NCBI GenBank assembly: GCA_021739645.1
Contig: JAIPBL010000003.1
Location: 62,001 to 126,000, forward strand
DNA length: 64,000 nucleotides
From: Saprospiraceae bacterium
GTDB taxonomy: Bacteria; Bacteroidota; Bacteroidia; Chitinophagales; Saprospiraceae
Direction of reading: 5' to 3'
In this document: positions 44,587-53,597 of the stretch, one piece after another
Position numbering within the stretch: the first letter of the stretch is position 1
Layout: each line of letters begins with the position of its first letter
Translations under genes and position numbers: made by a program
Notes under the pieces: model-generated
The model's database searches: none
The model's input: only the letters and a program-made list of their open reading frames with translations
What the model was told of the DNA's origin: nothing

Positions 44587-47037
44587 TCAATTCTTAATCC
44601 TGTTCTTCTCGTCCTCCAAGCCAGTGGAGCGGCGGCGGCTAGCCTTCACCTGCTCATTGCCAAATCGGTAGGAGAAGTTTGCCTTGAAACGGCGGCTGTC
44701 GCCACGACCGTTAATGCTCATGGACAGGTCGCCGAAGTTGCTTGCCCCGTTCCATTTTTGGGTGTAGAAAATGTCATCGACCGAAAGTTTCAGGGTCGCC
44801 TTGCCTTTGAGCAGTTTCTTGGAGATACCGGCGTCCACGGCCCACATGTCTTCCATTTTGAACGTGCCACCCCAGATAGAAGGCGAGTTGTACCAGCCTG
44901 AAACCTCAAAATTGATGTCTTTCGGCAGGGTGAAAGTGTGCTGCATGTACCCGTTGAAAGTATGGATTTTCACATCCACTACCTTGCCTTCACCGAGGTT
45001 GGCGTTGATGTCCGTTCGGTAGCCGTTCAGGTTCACGTAGCCGTTCCACCATTTGGTGATGGGTATCGGCGAGCCGATGCTCAGGCTGTAATTGTTTTGC
45101 TCCGCAAGGTTTTTCCAAGTGATGAAGGCCGCATTTGGGTTCACGTCAGAAACGTCCACGATTCGCTCAATTTGGTCGGATGTGTGGCTGAAACTGAACG
45201 AGGTGTTCATCATCTGCATGAAAGTGTGGCTCAGTTGCAGGTTGTTGGTGTACTGCGGGCGAATGAACGGATTGCCTTTTTGGAAAGTCAGTTCGTCCAA
45301 GCGGTACTCGAATGGGTTGAGGTCTTGATAGTTTGGTCGGTCAATGCGGCGGCTGTAATTTAGCTGAAAGCTGTGCTTTTCACTCATGTTGTAAGTCAGA
45401 CCACCGGAAGGGAAAAAGTTGAGGTAGTCCCGTTTTACGTTCTCGTCGTTCACATCCTTCAATGCTTTCAGGTCGCCCTCCGAATTTGTTTGCTCGGCAC
45501 GGAGGCCAAGCTGAATGCCCCATTTGCCAAACTGCTGGGAGTAGGTCGTGTATGCCGCATTCACGTTTTCGGTGTAGGTGTAGAAATTGGTGCGGTCCAC
45601 GTCCACCACGTCTTTTCCTTCCAGCACGTTGAAGAAGTTGAAATCATTGTCCGTTTTCACATAAGAAAGCTTAATGCCTGCCCCAAGTTGTCCTTTCAAA
45701 AATGGTCGTTCATGGTCAATTTTTAAGGTGTAAATGTCAATGTTTGTTGGCGACAGCATGTGGTAGTTGCGCTCCGAACGAACGGCATTTTCATCGGAAC
45801 CATCCCCATCCAAGTACATATTGGGCTGCACTTGGCTGTTGTCATTTTTGAAAAAACCATAGTCTGCGTCGATGTTCCAGATTTTACCCTTTGCATCGTC
45901 AAAGCGGTAATTCAGGTTGAAATTATAGTTCTGCCGCTTGCCGTCCGTATTGGTTTTGGATATGAGTGTGCTGTCTGGCTGGCTGCCACCAATGGTAGTG
46001 ATGGGGGTGCGAATATTTCCCCGGTCATCGTAACTGTTTTCGTAGCCGTTCACGAGAAAGCCCACTGTGTTTTTGTCGTTGATAAAAAAATCGTTTCCAA
46101 ATTTGAAGTTATTAGAGCGCCAGTGGTTGTCATTCCTTCCTTTTTGGTCAAGGCTTACCCCATTTTGTTCCCGGTACATGTCCATGATTTCGAGCCACTC
46201 GCCGTCGTTGAAGCTGTAGCTGCCAAATGTGTTCATCAGCTTGTTGCGATAGTTACCGCTTACCGAGCCATTGTAATTCTGTCGCATGCCAGTGGCATAG
46301 CCAAGGTTCACGTTGCCGTTGCCACCGAGGCGTTTGTCCTTTTTCATTCGGATGTTGATGATACCGGCATTGCCCTCGGCATCCCAGCGGGCGCTGGGGT
46401 TCGTGATGAGTTCGATGGTGGCAATGTCCGTGCTTTGGATGGTCTTCAAGTAGGCTGCGAGGTCATTTGCCGAAAGTTGCGTGGGCTTGCCGTCAATATA
46501 CACCCGAACACCGCCCTTGCCGCTCATGATGATGTTGTCGTTGTTGTCCACCACCACGCCCGGTGATTTGCGAAGCAATTCCATGGCGTTGTTGCCAGTG
46601 GCATTGATGCTGCCTTCCACGTTGAACACGGTCTTGTCAGGGTGGACTTCCACCAGTGGTTTCTTGGTGGTGACTGTTACTTGAGCAAGGTCTATTCCTT
46701 TTGAGGACATCTTGATTTGTTGTAAATTCAAGTTTTGGCCAGTTGCAAGTTCAAACACGTCAGAGTTGTAGTCGGTAAGTCCAACGAAACTCACGTTGAG
46801 CCAATATCGACCAGCGGAGATGTTTTGTAAATTGAATAGGCCGTCGTCGGCAGTGTATTCTGCTTTGACCAGCGAGCTGTCGATGGCAGAATAAAGCAAA
46901 ACGTTGGCGAAACTGATGGGTTGATTGTCGGTGCCAAGCACGAGTCCGGTTATGGTGCCAGTTTCTTTGTTGGCGAATGTGCTCGAAGTGAGGAAAAACG
47001 ATAGCAGTAGGACCACGAGTCCAGTAGATTTTTTCAT
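44587..47037 (-). CDS. Outer-membrane TonB-dependent receptor, type-3 barrel
   Basis: This 816-residue protein has a signal peptide (MKKSTGLVVLLLSFFLTSSTFA) and an N-terminal carboxypeptidase-regulatory-like domain (about 25-105, GTITGLVLGTDNQPISFANV). A plug domain follows (about 120-230, with GGVRVYIDGKPTQLSANDLA and IELITNPSARWDAEGN), then a 22-strand barrel ending in the OMP_b-brl_3 style. These receptors are common in Bacteroidota and import or export unknown ligands. Unlike SusC they have no SusD partner. No ligand can be assigned. The gene is monocistronic as far as can be seen. Confidence 0.88.
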   Translation of the reverse strand: MKKSTGLVVLLLSFFLTSSTFANKETGTITGLVLGTDNQPISFANVLLYSAIDSSLVKAEYTADDGLFNLQNISAGRYWLNVSFVGLTDYNSDVFELATGQNLNLQQIKMSSKGIDLAQVTVTTKKPLVEVHPDKTVFNVEGSINATGNNAMELLRKSPGVVVDNNDNIIMSGKGGVRVYIDGKPTQLSANDLAAYLKTIQSTDIATIELITNPSARWDAEGNAGIINIRMKKDKRLGGNGNVNLGYATGMRQNYNGSVSGNYRNKLMNTFGSYSFNDGEWLEIMDMYREQNGVSLDQKGRNDNHWRSNNFKFGNDFFINDKNTVGFLVNGYENSYDDRGNIRTPITTIGGSQPDSTLISKTNTDGKRQNYNFNLNYRFDDAKGKIWNIDADYGFFKNDNSQVQPNMYLDGDGSDENAVRSERNYHMLSPTNIDIYTLKIDHERPFLKGQLGAGIKLSYVKTDNDFNFFNVLEGKDVVDVDRTNFYTYTENVNAAYTTYSQQFGKWGIQLGLRAEQTNSEGDLKALKDVNDENVKRDYLNFFPSGGLTYNMSEKHSFQLNYSRRIDRPNYQDLNPFEYRLDELTFQKGNPFIRPQYTNNLQLSHTFMQMMNTSFSFSHTSDQIERIVDVSDVNPNAAFITWKNLAEQNNYSLSIGSPIPITKWWNGYVNLNGYRTDINANLGEGKVVDVKIHTFNGYMQHTFTLPKDINFEVSGWYNSPSIWGGTFKMEDMWAVDAGISKKLLKGKATLKLSVDDIFYTQKWNGASNFGDLSMSINGRGDSRRFKANFSYRFGNEQVKASRRRSTGLEDEKNRIKN

Positions 47038-47286
47038 TGTTAGGTGATTTGATTTAAAATTCGCTAACTACTTGTTAATCAATAGGTTTGAAGGCCATTT
47101 GGCAACAAGCCATTTAGCATTTTACAGTCGGTGAACAAACTTGTTTATCTAAAAATGATGATGTGACAAAAGTGGGCTTACCCTAATGGAGGCACCTTAT
47201 TTTTTCGATGAAAGCCGATGAATTTATGGGTGAATGCGGGGACATGATGGATTCAGTAGTTAATTTGAGGATACAAATTGATGAAT

Positions 47287-48348
47287 TTACCCCTTTTTCA
47301 CTCCGGCTAACATCTCATTTTCCACTCGGTCTTTGTCTTTTATCATTTTAAAAAAGCCTTCCAAATAGGCCATCATTTCCTTTCTAACGGCAATGTCCAA
47401 TTCATCAAATTCATCGATGGCCTGAAATATTGCTTCTTTTTTTTCAAGAAAATAGCTAAAAATTCCCTGCAACTCCTTGTAGGTAGTTGCGTTTCCCAAA
47501 AACACCCTATCGAGTACGGTGCGTTGGCCAAGAAATTCATTTGCACGGGCATAAGGGGCTGCTACGAGTCCAGCGTAATCAAAATCGTATGGCACGGGTA
47601 CTATTTTACCATCTTCAGTCTCCACCAGTTCTACGTTGCGTGCCATCATATAGCTCCAATCGGTATTGCCAATCATGTACTGAAAAACGGAGGTCAATTT
47701 CTCCTGCTCCAAGTGAAGGGAATCAAGATTGATAACCTGCTTTTCTAAATTTTCCCCATGGTTTCGATGGGCCATACTTTCTGCATCTTCGATGATGACG
47801 CCTAAATGGGTACTCTTCTTGAAACTTTTACCTGTGTTTTTGTAGGTTATTTTTGCCAGACTTGCTTTAAAACTGTACGGCGTAATAATATTGAACAGTT
47901 GGTAGGTCAAATATTCCCGCATAATATTCACCTCAGCTTTCTGACCTTCCAAGCAGTGGGTTACCAGTTTGAAATCGTTGAATTTCTCAATCCTCAAGGA
48001 ATCGAGGGCGTCTTTGTCAAACTTCAATTTGAGCGGCGGAAAGTCGCACATCATTCTTCTTGACTTACCTCGGACCCTTAATCTTAATGGTACGATAGTG
48101 CTTTTTTTTCTACTGTGGATAATCTCGAATTCGCCGAATACGTACTCTTTGTTACGAATATTAGCCATGATAGAATCATAGTCGGCAGTGATGGTCAGTT
48201 CCGTGATTTTATCGGTTTTGAATAGGTCAAAGAGTGCTTGTTTTTTTGCTTTAACAGGAGCCGATGCTGTTTGGCCTTGGCATAGGGTGGGGGCAAGGAA
48301 TATCCACGCCGCTAAATATAAATAATTGATTGTCAGTGATTTGCTCAT
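47287..48348 (-). CDS. Secreted CotH-like (atypical kinase fold) protein
   Basis: This is a 353-residue exported protein with signal peptide MSKSLTINYLYLAAWIFLAP (cut after CQGQ). Blocks such as RVRGKSRRMMCDFPPLKLKF, YMIGNTDWSYMMARNVELV and PVPYDFDYAGLV resemble CotH-family atypical kinases, where the DFD-like motif would bind metal. The match is partial and by eye. In spore formers CotH phosphorylates coat proteins; bacterial homologues outside spores have no settled role. It is the middle of three minus-strand genes but separated from both by more than 200 bp. Confidence 0.55.
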   Translation of the reverse strand: MSKSLTINYLYLAAWIFLAPTLCQGQTASAPVKAKKQALFDLFKTDKITELTITADYDSIMANIRNKEYVFGEFEIIHSRKKSTIVPLRLRVRGKSRRMMCDFPPLKLKFDKDALDSLRIEKFNDFKLVTHCLEGQKAEVNIMREYLTYQLFNIITPYSFKASLAKITYKNTGKSFKKSTHLGVIIEDAESMAHRNHGENLEKQVINLDSLHLEQEKLTSVFQYMIGNTDWSYMMARNVELVETEDGKIVPVPYDFDYAGLVAAPYARANEFLGQRTVLDRVFLGNATTYKELQGIFSYFLEKKEAIFQAIDEFDELDIAVRKEMMAYLEGFFKMIKDKDRVENEMLAGVKKG

Positions 48349-48711
48349 TTTTCTGATTTTTCATTTTGCTAGTTGGGTGGAAATTAAATCAAATCAATTC
48401 ACATAAAATGCAGTACAAGAAATTTTATCAAAAATTAGCGATGCCAAATATTATAAATCGGAAGGAAGGCATCTAATCTGATAGAGATGTGTTTGGAAGA
48501 CGATAAGTGGTAGTTAAGATGGGACGGAGCGAATTTAAGAATTGTTACAATAGTATTTGGAAGAAGGTCGCCGATTTTGCTCCGCAATCGGTAAATGATG
48601 TGCCATACCTGTTTCAGGCTTTACTGTCTTTATGGGATTTTACCCATCATTCATGCTCAATTTTTAAGCCTCTCTGCCAGTTAGTCATGCAATGAGGTTG
48701 GGTCATTTCAC
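48349..48711. other. Intergenic stretch without recognised features
   Basis: This 363-bp gap lies between two minus-strand genes. A possible weak hairpin (GATGCC 48440-48445 with GGCATC 48468-48473) is the only structure seen. A 62-codon plus-strand frame shows no coding character. Confidence 0.6.
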
Positions 48712-50760
48712 CTAAACCTTCCAGAATCGGAGCAACAGCACCTCGACTGCAAGCGCCAACAACGCAATTATGACGCACCACTTCCAAAGCACCACACCCT
48801 TGCTTCGGTCGTTGACTACACCTTCCAGGCTAGCGGAGGCGTTATCTGTTAGGATGCTTACGTTATTTCCTGCCTTTTCTTTTAAGGTTTCGTTGCTCAA
48901 ATAGCTCAAATCGGATTCCCGGCGGTCATAGTTGAAGGCGAACTTGGCCAAGGTTGAATCGGGTTTGAGAAAGAGGTCGTAATAACCGGCCTCCGTAATT
49001 TGGTTTTGCAGGCCAATGAAAACCTTGGAGCCGACGATGCGCTGCTGGGGGATGAACTCCTCTGCTACCTTGCCTTGCTTGGCCTCCCCCCGCATTTTAT
49101 AAACACTTTCGCCACCTTTCACCAAGTTGTCAGACTCTATGGTTTCGTCTCTACCGATGGTATAAGAAATTTTGCGCTTGCGGGCACTGGAGATAGCCAT
49201 TTTGTAGAGCATTGGGATGAAAATCTCCCCACTGTTCACAAGGTTGTTTACATCCGTATTTAGTGGAGCGGGGCAGAGGTAAAGCATGCCTTGTCCGCTT
49301 TTGAATTTGCCCAAAAAAGTACTGCCGTCACGGTAAGTCAATAGCTTTTCCTCGCCTCGACTAGCAATGGTGCTTAATTTGTAATTGCCCTTCGTTATCG
49401 GCAATTTTAAGTTTGCTGATTTATTCTCGAATACATCTTGGAACACAAATTCTTCCGTGTTTACATCGGAAACGTTTCTTTCCTGTTGGTCATACGCAAG
49501 CAATTCGTTGGCTGGGATGGAACTCAAAAAGGCATTATAAGTGGCCGTATTGGCCGTATTGGATGGGAAGACCAAGACGTTGCCTCCATTCGTCACATAT
49601 TGTCTCAGTTCTTGGGCCAGGCCACTGGAAACACTGTTGACGCCATTGACCACAATCAACTGGTACGTTGGAAACTTAGAATAGGTGATTTGGCTGACCG
49701 ATTGGTTGACGATGTTGAAAAAACTAAGTCCTTTAAAAGCTGCTTCAAGGTATGGGCTTGGTGTTAATTCGTTGATAACCAAGACATTGATTAATTCGGC
49801 AACATTGTAGGCAAAGTAAAAATGGTCGTCAAACTGAACGGGGTAATCCGTTAGTGAGAGTTCGGCCAAATGCCACCCCGGTTTTTGAATGGTCACCATT
49901 ACCGTGTCAAGCATGGTACTGCTGCCGGGAATGCTCAATTCGCCTACTGGTTTCGTTTCCCCGTCGTATTTTACCGTTAGGCGGACATTTTCAGCGGCCT
50001 CGGTACTCCAGTTTTTAACCTTGACAACAAGTGGGTTTGGTTGGCTCAACATCTGCACCGGTGCCTCAAACCAAGCGCTGTCAATGCTCACGTTTTTTTC
50101 TTGTACTGCCTGCAACGGTACAAGGTTCACGCTCAAAAGTGTATCCTTAAAGTTTTCTAAATCTGAAATATTCTTTTGAAAATCAGAAATGACGTAGCTA
50201 AGTTTATTGATGCCAGTGCCGCTTCCAAGTGCTTGCTTTTGGCGGGTTAATATCTGTGAAAGCGTCCGCACGGCGGGTGAAACTTTGATTTCCTCCACTA
50301 GCCCAATGGCCTCCTCCTTGCTCACCAATCGTTGGTGCTTTCCTTCAAAATCATTTGTTAGCACCTGAAACCTATCCTCAATAGCGTACGCCGAGATTAT
50401 TTCCTTTGCCCGTTTTTTTGCTTTCTCCACAAGTGGGGCATCTTCACTTAAGGCGCTCATACTGAATGAGTTGTCAATAAAAATACTAACAGCATTTTCT
50501 CCTTGCTTTACCTCCACATCCTTTGGGATGAACGGCTGGGCAAACGCAAAAACGAGCATAGCCACGGCGAGACATCGAGCCAGTAGCACAAGCAAGTTGC
50601 GCAACTTGCGTCGGGAGCTGGTTTCGTCCTTCACCTCTTTCAAAAAACGGACGTTGGTGAAATAGACCTTTTTAAACCGCCGAAAGTAAAATAGGTGAAT
50701 GATGATGGGAATGGCCAATGCGACCAATGAAAAAAGAAAGCTGGGATATAAAAATTGCAT
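48712..50760 (-). CDS. BatA-type membrane protein with VWA domain
   Basis: This 682-residue protein opens with the double-transmembrane BatA N-terminal region: helix about 5-24, a FRRFKKVYFTNVRFLKEVK loop, and a second helix about 54-76. A VWA-like domain follows with D96-N-S-F-S100 (FIDNSFSMS) as metal site. A long beta-rich body comes next, and a C-terminal transmembrane helix (CVIIALLALAVEVLLLRFW). Such proteins typically follow MoxR and DUF58 genes in Bacteroidota. Here the DUF58 gene is 43 kb away, so the set is dispersed. It probably acts at the inner membrane facing the periplasm. Confidence 0.83.
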   Translation of the reverse strand: MQFLYPSFLFSLVALAIPIIIHLFYFRRFKKVYFTNVRFLKEVKDETSSRRKLRNLLVLLARCLAVAMLVFAFAQPFIPKDVEVKQGENAVSIFIDNSFSMSALSEDAPLVEKAKKRAKEIISAYAIEDRFQVLTNDFEGKHQRLVSKEEAIGLVEEIKVSPAVRTLSQILTRQKQALGSGTGINKLSYVISDFQKNISDLENFKDTLLSVNLVPLQAVQEKNVSIDSAWFEAPVQMLSQPNPLVVKVKNWSTEAAENVRLTVKYDGETKPVGELSIPGSSTMLDTVMVTIQKPGWHLAELSLTDYPVQFDDHFYFAYNVAELINVLVINELTPSPYLEAAFKGLSFFNIVNQSVSQITYSKFPTYQLIVVNGVNSVSSGLAQELRQYVTNGGNVLVFPSNTANTATYNAFLSSIPANELLAYDQQERNVSDVNTEEFVFQDVFENKSANLKLPITKGNYKLSTIASRGEEKLLTYRDGSTFLGKFKSGQGMLYLCPAPLNTDVNNLVNSGEIFIPMLYKMAISSARKRKISYTIGRDETIESDNLVKGGESVYKMRGEAKQGKVAEEFIPQQRIVGSKVFIGLQNQITEAGYYDLFLKPDSTLAKFAFNYDRRESDLSYLSNETLKEKAGNNVSILTDNASASLEGVVNDRSKGVVLWKWCVIIALLALAVEVLLLRFWKV

Positions 50761-50950
50761 GTCGGATGTTTGATTGGCTGTCAGAATGCAGCAACAGAAT
50801 GTACGTTTTAAACCGCAAAATGTTGTATCAAATTTGGAGCTTTGACAATAATTGCACTTTCTGAAAATTCAGGCCACGAAGTTATTGCTATCATTCTATA
50901 ATTGTTAAATTGGCGTGTTATTCTTTCCATTCACCCTAAATACTCTGGTT

Positions 50951-51439
50951 ATGAGAAATCATCATCTTCTATTATCAGCCTTGGTTATTTTGATGTTTAC
51001 GCAGTGTATGCCAGCCAAAAAGCTTCGACAAGCCGACGTAAACAAAGAGACCATCCGATTGTGGTATGAGGAAGGTTGGAACAAGGGCCAAAACGAAGTC
51101 CTAATCCCAAGGGTTTTTCACCCAGATTGGAGTGATGGGAATCCCCTCAAACCTGAATCTGTGCAGGGAATTGCGGGGATGTACGAGGTAGTCAAGTTTT
51201 ACAAGGATGCATTCCCAGATGCTCATTTTACCATTACGCATTTGTTTGCTGATGATAAAAATGCAGCGTTACGATACGAAGTGGAGGCTACGCATGGAGG
51301 TGATGCATTCGGAATTCCCGCAACTGGCAAGAAATTTATTTCGACAGGATTAGTTGTTTACGAAATGAAAGATGGCAAGATTTACCGTAGTTGGCAGGAA
51401 CTGGACTTAATGGGAATTATGAATCAATTGAAAGACTAA
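50951..51439 (+). CDS. SnoaL-like lipoprotein
   Basis: The protein has 162 residues with a lipobox (MRNHHLLLSALVILMFTQC, Cys19). The mature part is a SnoaL/NTF2-like fold (TIRLWYEEGWNKGQNEVL, FYKDAFPDAHFTITHLFAD, GLVVYEMKDGKIYRSWQELD). That is the ester-cyclase subgroup seen in polyketide biosynthesis and in many unlinked genes. The role is unknown. The ATG at 50951 starts the signal; an in-frame GTG 12 codons upstream is less likely. It converges on the glycosyltransferase gene with only 3 bp between the stops. Confidence 0.78.
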   Translation: MRNHHLLLSALVILMFTQCMPAKKLRQADVNKETIRLWYEEGWNKGQNEVLIPRVFHPDWSDGNPLKPESVQGIAGMYEVVKFYKDAFPDAHFTITHLFADDKNAALRYEVEATHGGDAFGIPATGKKFISTGLVVYEMKDGKIYRSWQELDLMGIMNQLKD

Positions 51440-51442
51440 AAG

Positions 51443-52222
51443 TCAATAACTATTAGTAGTAAACAAAGAACGCATTACGATGCGGCAGTGTGCCAAAACA
51501 TTGGGCAAAAACCCGTAGTGCTTTTTCAAAACAACGTATCGATCTTTCAATGATTGGCGATGGCGTTGTTTTGATACACCGCCTGTCAGGTAGTTTGCTA
51601 GTATCAAGCCCGAATTCAGGTTTTGCCTACTTTTCTTAAGAACTTCGATAACCCAATCAATATCGGCAGCCAAGTTTCCTTCTATAAAATTTGGCGTAAT
51701 TGCCCTGCGGGCAACGAAAGCTTGATGGCAGACGACCATACCCTGTCGCAAGCTTTCCCAAGTCAAATGGATTGGGAGTTTTTGAGTAGTTAATTGAGAG
51801 CGAGTGCCCAATGGGTGCCGGGTGAAGGTCACGAGCGTGGTCTCTCCAAAAATTACGTCCGTTTCAGGGCCACATTTCAGCATCATTTTTTCAACGGTTG
51901 TTGCGTCTGGCAATTCGTCACCCGCATTTAGGAACCAGACAAAATCGCCAGTTGCCATGCGCAGCCCCTTGTTCATTGCATCGTAAAGCCCTTTGTCTGG
52001 CTCGCTAATCCACCTTAATATCTTGGCGTTGAGCAGTTTCTCGTTGCCTAATTCAATCAGTTGAATAGCCAAAGGGGTATGGTCAGTAGATCCGCCATCC
52101 ACGATGATGTACTCGATATGCGGGTAGGTTTGGGCAAGCACGCTCCTAGCGGTGCCGTTCAGGTAGTAGGCGCCGTTGTAAACTACGGTGATGATGCTAA
52201 GAAGTGGCGGTCGAGCTAACAT
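51443..52222 (-). CDS. Family 2 glycosyltransferase
   Basis: This 259-residue cytosolic enzyme has the GT-A fold: LSIITVVYNGAYYLNGTARS at the nucleotide site, YIIVDGGSTDHT, PDKGLYDAMNKGLRMATGDF and a metal-binding FLNAGDEL. It transfers a sugar from a nucleotide donor, probably to a surface polysaccharide or lipid. The acceptor is unknown and no polysaccharide cluster is nearby. Met at 52222 precedes the first strand closely; an upstream Met (52279) would add a Ser/Thr-rich tail. Confidence 0.88.
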   Translation of the reverse strand: MLARPPLLSIITVVYNGAYYLNGTARSVLAQTYPHIEYIIVDGGSTDHTPLAIQLIELGNEKLLNAKILRWISEPDKGLYDAMNKGLRMATGDFVWFLNAGDELPDATTVEKMMLKCGPETDVIFGETTLVTFTRHPLGTRSQLTTQKLPIHLTWESLRQGMVVCHQAFVARRAITPNFIEGNLAADIDWVIEVLKKSRQNLNSGLILANYLTGGVSKQRHRQSLKDRYVVLKKHYGFLPNVLAHCRIVMRSLFTTNSY

Positions 52223-52307
52223 AAGGGCGAAGGTAGTGGAACTTCGAATATTTACGAATGGTGAGTCAGTTGGGTTCAAAGCGCATCAGCTGAGCTCTTC
52301 CCAAACT

Positions 52308-53168
52308 TTAGGAAGGCTGCTGGAATTTTCGATAAGCCAAAGGATTTTGACCTAGCGTTTTCTTAAAGACCTTGTTGAAATACGAAATATTGCTGAACCC
52401 ACTCTCAAAGCAGATTTGGGCAACTGGTTTCTCAGTGGAGGAAAGCAAATTGGCGGCATGGTTCACCCGGAACTGGGTCAATGATTCTACGAAAGTTTGC
52501 CTGGCGATTTTTTTGAAAAAGCGGCAAAAGGAAGTAGGTGAAAGGTTTGCTACACCAGCAATGGATTCGAGCGCAACTTCAGAGGTGTAATTTTCAGCCA
52601 AGTAAGTGTAAACTTTCCGAAAGCGTTCCGTATCAAGCGGAGTTGGTGGTTGCTCCATGAAATGAAAGTCTATCATTTCACATTCTTTCGACTCGGCGAT
52701 AATTAGCAGTAAATCAATGAGTTGTATCAATTTTTTGGCTGGAGCAAGTTCTGTTTTTTGATTCATCTTTTTTGCCAAGATATCCCGAGTCTTACCGGAA
52801 ATCTGGATACCATATTTTGCTTTTTCCAAAAGGTTATTGACTTTGGACATTTCTGGAATTTCCCAAAATTGATTACCAACGAATTCCTTTTTGAACTGGA
52901 TTACGACCTGTTCTACCGTTTGATTTTCATTTGTTGAGTCTGCACTGAGCCAGGTATGAGGCAGGTTTGAACCAAGAAGCACTAAGTCTCCCGACTCGAA
53001 ACTCGAAACTTGCCTTCCCACCATTCGCTTTCCCCGACCTTTAATTATTAGCGTCAGTTCTATTTCTGGGTGGAAATGGAAAGGTGCATCGAACCGAGCC
53101 TGGGCGAATCGTCGCCATAGAAATGATGAGTTTGTATTGCTGGATATTTGTTCAAAAGTGGGTTTCAT
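52308..53168 (-). CDS. AraC-family transcriptional regulator
   Basis: The 286-residue protein has an N-terminal cupin-like sensor (about 25-95, HFHPEIELTLIIKGRGKRM, SGDLVLLGSNLPHTW) and a C-terminal double helix-turn-helix AraC domain (about 180-286). The domain carries VALESIAGVANLSPTSFCR as first motif and FESGFSNISYFNKVFKKTLG as second. It is transcribed divergently from the susC-like gene with 429 bp between, so control of that sugar-uptake locus is plausible but not shown. Confidence 0.9.
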   Translation of the reverse strand: MKPTFEQISSNTNSSFLWRRFAQARFDAPFHFHPEIELTLIIKGRGKRMVGRQVSSFESGDLVLLGSNLPHTWLSADSTNENQTVEQVVIQFKKEFVGNQFWEIPEMSKVNNLLEKAKYGIQISGKTRDILAKKMNQKTELAPAKKLIQLIDLLLIIAESKECEMIDFHFMEQPPTPLDTERFRKVYTYLAENYTSEVALESIAGVANLSPTSFCRFFKKIARQTFVESLTQFRVNHAANLLSSTEKPVAQICFESGFSNISYFNKVFKKTLGQNPLAYRKFQQPS

Positions 53169-53597
53169 TCTTGGTTAAACTTGACTTAGATTTTTTCTTT
53201 TTGATGAAAGTAAGACAATATTACATCATTTTTTGCAAAAAAAGAGGAAGTCCCCTTCTAAAATAAATCATCACTTTGCACGATTGTTTCCCCCATATCC
53301 CTTAGCATAATTCGATGTGTTTTTACAACAGGTAAAAAAAAACCTAGCGATACGATTTCGTTTCCATGGCATTTTAACCCAACCTGTTTCAGACTTTTGA
53401 CCAACCAGGGAGGAGATAGTACATTTTCACCTAGGCACCTCACAAACCCAAATGTTGACAGCTTTTTCACTTTAGAATTCGTTTATATTCTTAAGCAAGT
53501 TGCTTGGTGAACTTCAGCAAAAGTGCCTGTTCAATCCAATAGCGTCTCACTAACAAAAACGATGTATTTTCTTATTCCTAACTTTAAGTAAAATTGT
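53169..53597. other. Regulatory gap between the AraC and SusC-like genes
   Basis: This 429-bp divergent region has no credible gene. TAACTTTA (about 20 bp before the susC-like start) approximates the -7 box. No clear direct repeat for the AraC protein was found by eye. Confidence 0.55.

Noticed and set aside
45760-46566. Long plus-strand frame of 268 codons inside the outer-membrane receptor
   Set aside because: It is antisense to a clear receptor gene, has no recognisable domain and reflects the codon bias of the opposite strand.
48507-48695. 62-codon plus-strand frame in the 48349-48711 gap
   Set aside because: Starts at a weak codon and shows no coding pattern or family resemblance.
53258-53470. 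70-codon minus-strand frame in the AraC-SusC gap
   Set aside because: No signal, domain or conserved start context; it would sit in what looks like a regulatory region.
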